Counted from the stretch's first letter, positions 53,068 through 61,798 are shown. The stretch: 64,000 nt of DNA from Cohnella abietis (GCF_004295585.1 NZ_AP019400.1:2447501-2511500); one strand, 5' to 3'. Numbers and translations: made by a program. Notes: generated by a model not told the origin, from the sequence alone.

Positions 53068-56031
53068 ATGAAGAAGAAGCTGTTAATCGTCCTATTAGCA
53101 ATATCTATGTTGATGACCCTAGCCAGCGGGGTTACTGTCGCAGCGGAGAATAATACTAACAATCGGCTGCAATATTTCGGTTACTATGGTTCGGATGGTG
53201 CATCATACGGCAACCCTACCACTGAATATATGCAAATTATCGGAGAATTGGCGAATAGCAACGTCGCTTTTATTAATGGTTGGATTTCTGGGCAGAAGTT
53301 AAGGGATACGATCGAGTTTGCCGCTTCGAAAAAAATGAAAGTGATTCTCCAAGTTTCTGATATTTTCTTTGCTTATGAAGCTAATGGGGGATATATGGTT
53401 GGGCCGTGGGAATATAATTGGACAACCCTAAAGCAATTGTTGAGCGGACTTGAAGACAATGTGCTCGCTTTTTATTTCGATGAGCCTGCGCTGCTGGGGG
53501 TTAGTGAAAAGGACTTCAGATTTGTTACTAAGCTGATCAGAGAAGACTTCCCCGATAAAAAAGTTATGCAAATTAGCGCATTAGCCGACTTTGATCCTGG
53601 CAATACCGGGCACGGCATTAGGAGTGATTATCTCGAATATGTTACAGACGTGGGATTCGACTATTACAGTGGCTGGGATATAGGGGACTATTTATATTAT
53701 CACGAAAAATTGAAATTGCTAGCGAACAAAAACCAGGATATCTGGCTCATCCCTAGAGCATTCAGTAGATTTAATTCTTCCGACGGCATGCAGCAGGAAT
53801 TGCTGCGACATTATGAGCTGGCTTTAAGAGAGCCGCGGGTTGTCGGTATTCTTCCGTTCAATTTTCCATCAGGAGGGGACTGGGGGGAGGGCTTGGGATA
53901 TTTTATTGACGATACAAACCCGCTCTATGATTCTTATTTGAAAAATACCCATATTCAGGTTGGAAGAAGCGTGATCGGAAAACAAGGGACAAACGATAAT
54001 CTATACGGCGCGTCGCTTGATTTCAGTTCCGTACAAGGGGAAAGAGGCTGGTATTATCAACAAGGGAATAGCAGCTCAAATACAGCTTTAATTTGGAATG
54101 CCGGAGAAAAGATATGGCAGGGAACGAATTCATTATTAACGATCGGAGCTGATTTTCAGCAGCCTAATGCCGAAGATTCCATTCGCAAGTGGATAGCTCC
54201 GAAATCGGGAACAATTGAAATCGCTTCAAACGGAAACATCCGTAAAAGTAGTACTTTAGGTGACGGCGTGCGTCTTAAATTACTGAAAAACGATACTAGA
54301 ATTTGGCCGAATGATAGCGATTGGAAGCTGCTTCAAAATAACGATAAAACTGGTTTTCCCATGAAAACGACGATTGAAGTACAGGCGGGTGATGCTTTAT
54401 ATTTCGTGGTGAATCAGAATGGGAACTCAATTGGCGACAAAACGTTTTGGAACCCCGTCATTATTTACAAGACTATTACTGAAGCATCTGCTACGTTAAC
54501 TGGCCCTGCATCTGTGCAACGTGGTGATGCAGCTAATTTGCAAATCGGCATATCCGGCGACCCTCTAAACTTCACAAGCTGGCAAGGTGTTCTAAGCTAT
54601 GATCCCAACAAGGTGAAGTTTGCCACCAAGACGGTGACCCTCGGAAATAATGGAGGTACCTATCAGGCATTGGCAGACGAAGCTTATACGAATGTACGGC
54701 CAGGCTTTCGGCTTTTGTCTAGTGACGTAAAAGAAGAACAAGGTAAAATATATATTTCCATGGCTAGTGTGGTCGCTGAAGATGCAGTACATGAAAGAGG
54801 CAATTTGCTTACCTTGCATGGCACAGTAAAGATTGGCGCAGCAATGGGAACTTCAGAGGTAGCGCTTAGCGATCTTAAAGTATCGGTTGGAGGAACAGAA
54901 ACAAGTGTTGTTGGCGCGTCATTCTCCATGCAGGTAACTGCAAAGGAGCCTATTGATCCGAATGAGCTTCTTACGAATCCTGGATTTGAAAACGGTACGA
55001 CGGGATGGGAGCCATTCTTTGCAGCTACTTTGAAGTCTGTTACTACTCCTGTGTACTCGGGTTCTAAGGCACTTGGAATAAGTAATAGGGACTCAAACTA
55101 TACAGGTGCGATGCAGGATATTAAAACGATATTGTTAGACAACGGACAGGGGACTTATGATTTTGGAGCTTATCTGCGCACAGAAGCAGGTACGCAAACG
55201 ATGTACGTAAATATTTATGTCGTTGATAGTGAGGGTGGTCGTTACTACACGGGATCTTTTGAAAATGTAGGAAATGGAAGCTGGGCGAGATCGTCAGGCT
55301 CGGGCGATATTACATGGAAAGGTGAGCTCAAAACAGCTCGAATATACGTGGAATCCGTTACGGAAACAGGAAAAGGCAATTTTTATATCGACAGCTTCAG
55401 TTTCAAGAAAAAAACTTTGCCTACCATCGAGAAAAGCACATTGACGACAAGTGTAAGCACTATCCCTGCAGGGACGGTATTTAAAGTTAACTATGGACTT
55501 AATGAAGTGAGTCAAGCTATTTATGCGCAGGACTTTAAGCTGGATTATGATCCTGCCGTCATGGAGTTCATATCTGCAAAATCTTTAATAGAAGGGATTG
55601 CGATTGTAGGAATCGATAAGGAAAAGGCAGGTAAGCTTCGTTTAATTGTTGCCAGTCAAGGTTCGGAGCACTCTGTCATCGGTAATAAGCAAGTGGTAGA
55701 GCTTACCTTTAAAGCAAAAACGATTAAACAATCAGCTCCTGGCGTAATCTCGATTACGAATGCCATTTTAGGAGATGATCAAGGAAATGAATCCAAAGCA
55801 GTATTATCGTCCATCGCTCTTGAAGTAACAGCAGGAGGCTTGGGTGGAGATCCTACTGATGTTAATCAAGATGGAAAAGTGACCATAGGTGATTTGTCGA
55901 TTGTAGCTGCTTATTACGGCAAAGACAGCAGTAGTCCTGAATGGGAGCAAGCGAAGAAAGCGGATATAAATGGAGATGGAAAAATCGATATCCTTGACCT
56001 AGCTATTGTGGCTAAGAAGATAGTGAAATGA
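53068..56031 (+). CDS. Secreted putative glycosidase with two cohesins, CBM and dockerin
   Basis: 987 residues. Signal peptide 1-27. Residues 31-300 look like a TIM barrel: QYFGYYGSDGASYG at strand 1, VAFINGW, KVILQVSDIFF, and VLAFYFDEPALLG with Glu139 as a possible catalytic acid. Residues 310-470 form a beta-rich binding domain. They are followed by cohesin 1 (473-628, WQGVLSYDPNKVKF), a CBM4_9-type module (633-783), cohesin 2 (790-925, QDFKLDYDPAVMEF) and a dockerin (931-987, loops DVNQDGKVTIGD and DINGDGKIDILD). The last three modules copy those in the 46313 gene. With two cohesins and one dockerin it could act as enzyme and scaffold at once. Enzyme activity is an inference from fold and context. 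TGGAGG precedes the ATG. Confidence 0.87.
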   Translation: MKKKLLIVLLAISMLMTLASGVTVAAENNTNNRLQYFGYYGSDGASYGNPTTEYMQIIGELANSNVAFINGWISGQKLRDTIEFAASKKMKVILQVSDIFFAYEANGGYMVGPWEYNWTTLKQLLSGLEDNVLAFYFDEPALLGVSEKDFRFVTKLIREDFPDKKVMQISALADFDPGNTGHGIRSDYLEYVTDVGFDYYSGWDIGDYLYYHEKLKLLANKNQDIWLIPRAFSRFNSSDGMQQELLRHYELALREPRVVGILPFNFPSGGDWGEGLGYFIDDTNPLYDSYLKNTHIQVGRSVIGKQGTNDNLYGASLDFSSVQGERGWYYQQGNSSSNTALIWNAGEKIWQGTNSLLTIGADFQQPNAEDSIRKWIAPKSGTIEIASNGNIRKSSTLGDGVRLKLLKNDTRIWPNDSDWKLLQNNDKTGFPMKTTIEVQAGDALYFVVNQNGNSIGDKTFWNPVIIYKTITEASATLTGPASVQRGDAANLQIGISGDPLNFTSWQGVLSYDPNKVKFATKTVTLGNNGGTYQALADEAYTNVRPGFRLLSSDVKEEQGKIYISMASVVAEDAVHERGNLLTLHGTVKIGAAMGTSEVALSDLKVSVGGTETSVVGASFSMQVTAKEPIDPNELLTNPGFENGTTGWEPFFAATLKSVTTPVYSGSKALGISNRDSNYTGAMQDIKTILLDNGQGTYDFGAYLRTEAGTQTMYVNIYVVDSEGGRYYTGSFENVGNGSWARSSGSGDITWKGELKTARIYVESVTETGKGNFYIDSFSFKKKTLPTIEKSTLTTSVSTIPAGTVFKVNYGLNEVSQAIYAQDFKLDYDPAVMEFISAKSLIEGIAIVGIDKEKAGKLRLIVASQGSEHSVIGNKQVVELTFKAKTIKQSAPGVISITNAILGDDQGNESKAVLSSIALEVTAGGLGGDPTDVNQDGKVTIGDLSIVAAYYGKDSSSPEWEQAKKADINGDGKIDILDLAIVAKKIVK
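54964..56028 (+). repeat. CBM-cohesin-dockerin cassette, copy 2
   Basis: Paralogue of 48701-49759, attached to an unrelated N-terminal region. Divergence is spread over the whole length, so the duplication is not very recent. Confidence 0.88.
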
Positions 56032-56051
56032 TAATTAGATTAAAGAAGTTT

Positions 56052-56087
56052 AAGACATCCTTAGATCCTTAGGGGTGTCTTTTTTAT
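56052..56087 (+). terminator. Rho-independent terminator closing the surface-glycan locus
   Basis: AAGACATCCTTAG pairs with CTTAGGGGTGTCTT (two or three G-T pairs) and runs into TTTTTTATT. The remaining gap to 56310 is AT-rich and has no visible gene. Confidence 0.9.
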
Positions 56088-56310
56088 TCGTGAAGAAAGA
56101 AATAGGAAGACTAGCCTATATTGCTCTGAAAACGGACCAATTGCAGCCAAATGTATTAGACTAATGAAATTTATTCATGAAACAAATAGAGAAGCTTCAT
56201 TAGACGGTCATAGAACGCGGATGGTAAGTTAAAAGAGAATTAAAACAAATTAAAACGATAGGAATAATAAATATATATCCTGTCGGAGACTAAAAATGGA
56301 GGAACCAATC

Positions 56311-57192
56311 ATGAAGAAGTGGAACGTATTAACGGCAATTATTACGATTAGTATGGTGCTGGCAACAACAGCTTGCGGTACTAGCGGTAAAGACAGTAAT
56401 GGAGGCGGAGGCAACGCTTCGGCAACGGCTAGTCCTGCTCCGGTCATAGCGAGTGAGGCGCCGCCTGTTAAGGTAAAGAAGGTTATTGTAGGCACGAGTA
56501 CGACATACCCGAAAGTATTTTTTGTTGATGAGAAAGGTAATCTGACTGGCTTTGATGTTGAACTGGTTAAAGAAATCGACAAGCGATTACCTGAGTATGA
56601 ATTCGAGCTGCAAGCGATGGATTTTACCAACCTGTTACTCAGTCTAGAAACGAAAAAAATTGATTTCATTGCAGCGGAAATGGTAAGGAATGCGGAGCGT
56701 GAGCAGAAATATTTGTTTAACAAAGAGCCCTATGCATTTAGAAAAACCAAAATTATTGTGAGCAAGGAAAACACGGGCTCGTTCCAGACACTCGATGATT
56801 TGAAGGGGAAAAAGGTGCTGACCAATGCGACAAGTGCTCAGGCAACACTACTGGAAAACTATAATAAGTCGCATGATAATGCTATTACGATTGTTTATCA
56901 GAGCGGAGCGATTAACGATACCGTAAGCCAAATCGCTAGTGGGCGTGTGGACGCTACATTGGGTGCAGATTTTACTCTTCCCTTGATAGATCCAGAGGGC
57001 AAGCTGAAAACGACGGGCGACCCGATAGAAAGTAGCGACGTTCGGTTCGTTTTCCGAAAAGACGATGCAGAGGAGCAGAAGCTAGCCGATGCCATTGATA
57101 AAGCGCTCCAAGAAATCAAGGCTGAAGGTACTTTGTCCAAGCTTAGTATCGAATGGCTCGGAGCAGATTTCACGAAGGGGACGCCGCAATAA
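56311..57192 (+). CDS. Family-3 type ABC substrate-binding lipoprotein
   Basis: 293 residues. Signal peptide MKKWNVLTAIITISMVLATT with lipobox TTAC, then an Asn/Gly/Ala linker. The mature part is a periplasmic-binding-fold protein of the amino-acid/cystine type: VGTSTTYPKVFFVDEKGN, GFDVELVKEIDKRLPEYEFE and LDDLKGKKVLTNATSAQ. No permease or ATPase gene follows. The partner gene is a flavin monooxygenase, which suggests a sulphur- or amine-containing ligand. ATG 56311 is preferred over 56296 because GGAGG is eight bases upstream and the signal peptide then starts normally. Confidence 0.88.
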   Translation: MKKWNVLTAIITISMVLATTACGTSGKDSNGGGGNASATASPAPVIASEAPPVKVKKVIVGTSTTYPKVFFVDEKGNLTGFDVELVKEIDKRLPEYEFELQAMDFTNLLLSLETKKIDFIAAEMVRNAEREQKYLFNKEPYAFRKTKIIVSKENTGSFQTLDDLKGKKVLTNATSAQATLLENYNKSHDNAITIVYQSGAINDTVSQIASGRVDATLGADFTLPLIDPEGKLKTTGDPIESSDVRFVFRKDDAEEQKLADAIDKALQEIKAEGTLSKLSIEWLGADFTKGTPQ

Positions 57193-57212
57193 TACGAAGG
57201 GAGCATTAAGCG

Positions 57213-58553
57213 ATGGCCAAACGCAGACAAATGAAGCTAGGCGCAATGCTGCTTGGCGTTGGAAGAGGGAACTCAACTTGGAGACATCCGGATGCAGTGA
57301 CCGATGCCAGTATAAATCTAGAGGTTTATAAACAATGGGTGAGGAAAGCTGAAGAGGGTAAGCTCGATCTGATTTTTATAGCCGATGGCTTATATATTGA
57401 ACCCAAATCGATCCCCCATCAGTTGAACCGGTTCGAGCCCATCTCTCTTCTAAGCGCCCTTGCATCTGAAAGCACACATATTGGCTTAGTAGGCACAGTG
57501 TCTACCTCGTATAGTGAGCCCTTTAATGTAGCTCGGCAATTTGCTTCTCTGGATATGATCAGCAATGGTCGGGCTGGCTGGAACCTGGTTACTTCTACAT
57601 TAGACAGCACTGCGCTAAATTTCGGCGGTAAGGGAAGGCAAGGTCATCCGGAACACAATCTGCGGTATCAGATCGCTGCAGAATTTGTGCAGGTTGTACG
57701 CGGGCTTTGGGATTCATGGGAGGATGATGCATTTGTGCGGGATAAGGCTTCCGGTGTCTTTTTTGATCCTGCGAAAATGCACACATTAAACCATCACGGT
57801 GAGTATTTTGCGGTGAAGGGGCCGCTTAATATTGCTCGCTCTGAGCAAGGGCAGCCTGTCATTTTCCAGGCGGGGACATCGGATGCAGGGAGAGATTTCG
57901 CAGCTAGAGAAGCAGATGCTATCTTTACAGGAATAGAGCACGAAACGATAGAGGAATCAGTGGCTTTCTATCATGATGTCAAGACACGGGTAGCCTCTTA
58001 TGGTCGCGATCCCGACGATGTGCTCATTTTTCCAGTGGTTGCTCCGATCATTGGGCGTACTGAGGGGGAAGCAGAGGACAAATATGAACAGATCGCTAGC
58101 CTCGTTTCAATAGAAGATGCGCTGAACAATTTATGCCGCTATTTCGAGTACTATGACTTTTCTTCCTGTCTGTTGGATGAGCCCTTTCCGGAGGTTGGTG
58201 AGCTGGGGCGCAACGGCTTTCGCAGTACGACTGATCGTATTAAAGCAAATGCTAAGGAAGGTGGACTGACGCTACGTCAGGTTGCATTGCAGGTCGCAAC
58301 GCCCCGAAATGCTTTTATTATCGGCACTTCGACTCAGGTGGCTGATCGAATTCAGCAGCTATTTGATGCGGGAGGAGCGGACGGATTTATGCTGGGCGCT
58401 GTGCTACCGACGGGACTGGAGGATTTTGTAGATGAGGTTGTGCCTATCCTACAACGGCGTGGGTTGTTCCGAAGCGAATATGCAAGCAATACGTTGCGAG
58501 GTAATCTGGAGCTGCCCATCCCACGCAACCGTAATCATGTAGCTGCACGGTGA
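57213..58553 (+). CDS. LLM-class flavin-dependent monooxygenase (NtaA/DszA-like)
   Basis: 446 residues of the bacterial-luciferase-like TIM barrel, in the two-component FMNH2-dependent group with NtaA, SnaA and Dsz[21 protein letters not shown] begins the fold, [10 protein letters not shown] and [16 protein letters not shown] are hallmark motifs, and [10 protein letters not shown] follows. These enzymes use FMNH2 from a separate reductase to oxidise organosulphur or amine compounds. The gene starts 21 bases after the binding-protein gene behind AAGGGAG, so the two are likely co-expressed. Substrate unknown. Confidence 0.9.
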   Translation: MAKRRQMKLGAMLLGVGRGNSTWRHPDAVTDASINLEVYKQWVRKAEEGKLDLIFIADGLYIEPKSIPHQLNRFEPISLLSALASESTHIGLVGTVSTSYSEPFNVARQFASLDMISNGRAGWNLVTSTLDSTALNFGGKGRQGHPEHNLRYQIAAEFVQVVRGLWDSWEDDAFVRDKASGVFFDPAKMHTLNHHGEYFAVKGPLNIARSEQGQPVIFQAGTSDAGRDFAAREADAIFTGIEHETIEESVAFYHDVKTRVASYGRDPDDVLIFPVVAPIIGRTEGEAEDKYEQIASLVSIEDALNNLCRYFEYYDFSSCLLDEPFPEVGELGRNGFRSTTDRIKANAKEGGLTLRQVALQVATPRNAFIIGTSTQVADRIQQLFDAGGADGFMLGAVLPTGLEDFVDEVVPILQRRGLFRSEYASNTLRGNLELPIPRNRNHVAAR

Positions 58554-58588
58554 ATGGGCCCCCTGAGGATAATGCAAAGTCTCTGGCA

Positions 58589-59473
58589 TCAAGCGGGTAA
58601 ATATTTTTTGGCAATGAGGAAGTCACGAAATAGCAGTGTGGCGGGGGATAGATGACGTTTTTCCTTCCAGCCCATTTCTACTGGCATTTTGTCCTCTTCA
58701 ATGTCGACAGCAATCCAAGAGATTCCTTCTGTTTCGAGGCTTGAAGCGCGTGGCAGTAGGGAAACCCCAAGCCCGGCTGATACGAAGCCCGAGACAGTTG
58801 GCAAGTCTTCTGCCTCATAGGTAATATTCGGAACAATGCCCCGTTTGTCGAATAACGCATCTAGAATGCTCTTCAGTCCGCATTGGCTTTTTAATCCGAT
58901 GTAAGGCTCATCGCCCAGCTCATCTAATCCAAGCCGCTCCCGGCCAACCCAATGGTGATTGCTCGGCACTGCCAGATCGAGTCGGTAGGAGCAGACGGGT
59001 GTCCATATGTTGCCTTGTTCTTCCCAGCGGGGTAATGAAATGCATAAGTCGCTTTTCCCTGAATCCAGTTGATTGCGAATAAACGCGCCATTGCCTTGCT
59101 GTAGGTCAAAACGCACATTTGGGTACTGTTCGCGAAAGGAACGAATGAACCAAGGAATCAGGCGGGTGCCCAATATGTTGAGAAAAGCGATCGATACAAC
59201 TCCAGTATCCGGATTGGTGAACGCCTCCAGCTCTTGTTTGCCCATCTTTATCTCATGAAGCACCCGTTCTACCCGCAAGGCAAACATTTCGCCGCAGGCG
59301 TTTAATCTGAGATTGCGTCCGCTCCGCTCAAACAATGGCATGCGTAGCTCTTCCTCCAGCTTGGCGATCGAATGGCTGATGGCTGGCTGGGTAATCGATA
59401 GCGCTTCTGCTGCACGAGTAACATGCTGTAGCTTGGCAACGGTCAAGAAGTATTCCATTTGATTTAGCTCCAT
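58589..59473 (-). CDS. LysR-family transcriptional regulator
   Basis: 294 residues, minus strand. Winged-helix N-terminus (LNQMEYFLTVAKLQHVTRAA, LSITQPAISHSIAKLEEELR), followed by a two-lobe effector domain (GVVSIAFLNILGTRLIPWFI onward). AGGAGGTG is ten bases before the ATG. It is convergent with the monooxygenase gene and divergent from the MFS exporter, whose promoter it most likely controls. A 15-bp palindrome of LysR type lies between them. GC-rich codons are slightly more common than in the neighbours. Confidence 0.93.
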   Translation of the reverse strand: MELNQMEYFLTVAKLQHVTRAAEALSITQPAISHSIAKLEEELRMPLFERSGRNLRLNACGEMFALRVERVLHEIKMGKQELEAFTNPDTGVVSIAFLNILGTRLIPWFIRSFREQYPNVRFDLQQGNGAFIRNQLDSGKSDLCISLPRWEEQGNIWTPVCSYRLDLAVPSNHHWVGRERLGLDELGDEPYIGLKSQCGLKSILDALFDKRGIVPNITYEAEDLPTVSGFVSAGLGVSLLPRASSLETEGISWIAVDIEEDKMPVEMGWKEKRHLSPATLLFRDFLIAKKYLPA

Positions 59474-59500
59474 GTTATCTGAACACCTCCTCTGAATATA

Positions 59501-59542
59501 TAAACTCTCGGTATGTAACCATCATTTCCTTCCGAGAGTTTA
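59501..59542. other. Inverted repeat in the divergent LysR/MFS gap
   Basis: TAAACTCTCGG (59501-59511) and CCGAGAGTTTA (59532-59542) are perfect complements with 20 bases between. On the minus strand it directly precedes the LysR ribosome site and may form an mRNA hairpin; it may equally be a two-half-site operator. Confidence 0.6.
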
Positions 59543-59552
59543 TGTTTTTATT

Positions 59553-59567
59553 ATGAATAAAATTCAT
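59553..59567. promoter_or_regulatory. Candidate LysR operator
   Basis: ATGAATAAAATTCAT is a perfect inverted repeat with a T-N11-A core, the usual LysR-box form, about 80 bases upstream of both genes. Confidence 0.5.
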
Positions 59568-59648
59568 GATTTCAAGAAGAATGATGAATTATACAGCGTG
59601 AAATGTCAAGTTTTATAATAATAAATAAAATTTGGAAGAAGGTTGCGA

Positions 59649-61019
59649 ATGAGCACAGCATCTGCTGTAAAACTCGTGCAGACGGATAAACTGCTTCGTG
59701 TGCTTGCTTTTACTCTTATGATTTCTGTCATGAACGCAACGATGTTTAATGTCGCTCTTCCGCAAATCAGTGTGGAGTTTGCTCTTGTGCCTTCTCAGGT
59801 TAGCTGGATTGTTACGTCTTACATGATTGTGTATGCGATCGGTACTGTCATCTATGGAAAGCTGGCTGACAAATATAGACTGAAGGACCTGCTAACATTC
59901 GGTTTAATCTTCTTTGCATTTGGCTCAATAGCGGGGCTCATTGCCAATCAATTTTGGCTTATTGTGCTTGGACGCGTGCTTCAGGCAGCGGGATCTTCTG
60001 TCGTAACGGCAGCAGCAATGATTATTCCGGTTCGCTATTACTCGCCGGAAAAGAGAGGACGTGCGCTAGGGATTACAGCAATGGGGATAGCGTTCGGGAC
60101 GGCTGCTGGTCCAATCGTATCTGGCGTAATTACTAGTGCAGCGAGCTGGCGGTATCTGTTCTTGCTGTCGCTGCTCGCATTAATAGCCCTTCCTTCCTTT
60201 CGCAGGTATTTGGACGATACGAAAGGAGCGGCGAAACAAGCGGATATCGTGGGTGGTCTGCTGTTAGGCGGCACTGTGGCGGCGTTATTGCTTGCTCTGA
60301 CAGGTGGAGGAGCTTGGTTACTGGGGGGGGGGGTGCTATTTTTAATTGTTTTATTTGTCATTCGTATTCGTGTGACCAAGGAGCCGTTCATTCAGCCTAC
60401 GCTGTTTGGCAATAAGCGGTATGTATTCGGTCTAGTAATTAGTTTCTTATCATCGAGTGCGCTATTTAGCATTCCGTTCCTAACACCGCTGCTTCTAGGC
60501 AAGATCAATGCTTTTACACCATTGCAGATTGGAGTCGCGATGTTCCCGGCTGCTGCGATAGCGGCGATATTGGGTAGACAAGGCGGCAAAATAGCCGATC
60601 ATCATGGCAATGGAACCTTGTTTTATTGGGCTGCTTCGTTGCTTGCCTTAGGGTTTGTTCTGCTCTCATGGACAGCCGGATTATTTCCGCTTTTTATTGC
60701 CGGTTTTCTTTTGTTCGGTAGTGTAGGGATGACGTTCATGCAAATTGCCATCTCGAATATGATCTCGCGGACATTGAAGGAGGAGCAGGTCGGTGTGGGG
60801 ATGGGGTTGTACAGCACGCTCGGATATATTTCGGGTGCTGTTTCTATAGCCGTTATTGGCCGCGCACTTGATCATGGAACGACTGCTCATAAGCTGAATC
60901 CGCTGCACGGTGGCTTACATGGTATTGTCTACAGCAACCTCTTTCTGGAGCTGGCTGGATTGATCGTGCTGGTTGCTATCCTGTATGCAGGATTCACTCG
61001 TTTTTCTCGTGGTTTGTGA
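59649..61019 (+). CDS. MFS drug/metabolite exporter
   Basis: 456 residues with 12-14 membrane helices. Family signatures include NVALPQISVEF (motif D1-like), GKLADKYRLKD (motif A), RVLQAAGSSVVTAA (motif B) and GTAAGPIVSGVI (motif C, antiporter type). The motif C match marks it as a proton-driven exporter. ATG 59649 follows AAGAAGG with six-base spacing. It is divergent from LysR. An 11-G run at 60323-60333 codes for Gly-Gly-Gly in a helix; loss or gain of one G would cut the protein at about residue 228. Confidence 0.92.
   Translation: MSTASAVKLVQTDKLLRVLAFTLMISVMNATMFNVALPQISVEFALVPSQVSWIVTSYMIVYAIGTVIYGKLADKYRLKDLLTFGLIFFAFGSIAGLIANQFWLIVLGRVLQAAGSSVVTAAAMIIPVRYYSPEKRGRALGITAMGIAFGTAAGPIVSGVITSAASWRYLFLLSLLALIALPSFRRYLDDTKGAAKQADIVGGLLLGGTVAALLLALTGGGAWLLGGGVLFLIVLFVIRIRVTKEPFIQPTLFGNKRYVFGLVISFLSSSALFSIPFLTPLLLGKINAFTPLQIGVAMFPAAAIAAILGRQGGKIADHHGNGTLFYWAASLLALGFVLLSWTAGLFPLFIAGFLLFGSVGMTFMQIAISNMISRTLKEEQVGVGMGLYSTLGYISGAVSIAVIGRALDHGTTAHKLNPLHGGLHGIVYSNLFLELAGLIVLVAILYAGFTRFSRGL
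60323..60333 (+). repeat. Poly-G tract of 11 within the exporter gene
   Basis: Eleven consecutive G between CT and TGCTATT. The gene is in frame with 11. Tracts of this length are prone to slippage and to sequencing error. Confidence 0.9.
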
Positions 61020-61029
61020 GCGTAGACCG

Positions 61030-61062
61030 GTCCGTCAGCGTTAATTGGCGGGCTTTTTATTT
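61030..61062 (+). terminator. Rho-independent terminator after the exporter
   Basis: GTCCGTCA pairs with TGGCGGGC over eight positions (two G-T pairs, 8-base loop) and is followed by TTTTTATTTT. Confidence 0.8.
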
Positions 61063-61171
61063 TCCGAAAAGTAAGGATTTAGCGGTTGGAAGGATAAATA
61101 AACCAAGAAACTTGCTGGCGACTTCTAGTGGGGAGTTGATTATAATGTAGCTTAGGACAGGAGATGATGTA

Positions 61172-61795
61172 ATGGGACTATCATTAGCTTTATCATTTAT
61201 GGGAGTGGCTGTTTTACTAACGTTGATGCCCGGACCAGATAATTTATTCGTTCTTGCGCAAAGTATATCAAGTGGCAAAAAGGCGGGCTTCGCAACTGCT
61301 CTGGGGCTTTGCACAGGTCTGATCGCACATATAACAGCTGCCACGGTTGGCATATCAGCTATCATTTATCAATCCGCAGTAGCTTTTGCAGTGGTGAAAT
61401 ATGCTGGAGCTGCCTACTTATTATACTTAGCATGGAAGTCTTTCAGAGAGAAGGATTCGGGACAGCTTCTCCAAGATCGAACTTCGTTAGACCTAAAATC
61501 ATTGTACAAAAAAGGGATTATCATGAATATTTTGAACCCGAAGGTGTCCCTATTCTTTCTAGCATTTCTGCCTCAGTTCGTAGATAAATCAATGGGTAAC
61601 ATTACTCTACAAATGCTTATACTGGGTACAATCTTTTTTGTACAAGCCTTGCTTATCTTTGGTCTAATCAGTATTTTCTCGGATAAGGTGGGTCATATCT
61701 TACGCAAGAATCCATCGGTTTCTAAAAGGATCAGTGTTATTCAAGGCACTCTGTTTGGGTTAATTGGATTAAAAATCGCGATAAGTGATAGGTAA
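61172..61795 (+). CDS. LysE/RhtB-family amino-acid exporter
   Basis: 207 residues, six membrane helices. VLLTLMPGPDNLFVLAQSIS is the family signature near the N-terminus, followed by GKKAGFATALGLCTGLIAHI and YAGAAYLLYLAWKSF. KGIIMNILNPKVSLFFLAFL marks the second conserved region. Members export lysine, threonine, homoserine or similar metabolites. GGAG precedes the ATG. Confidence 0.92.
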   Translation: MGLSLALSFMGVAVLLTLMPGPDNLFVLAQSISSGKKAGFATALGLCTGLIAHITAATVGISAIIYQSAVAFAVVKYAGAAYLLYLAWKSFREKDSGQLLQDRTSLDLKSLYKKGIIMNILNPKVSLFFLAFLPQFVDKSMGNITLQMLILGTIFFVQALLIFGLISIFSDKVGHILRKNPSVSKRISVIQGTLFGLIGLKIAISDR

Positions 61796-61798
61796 AAT

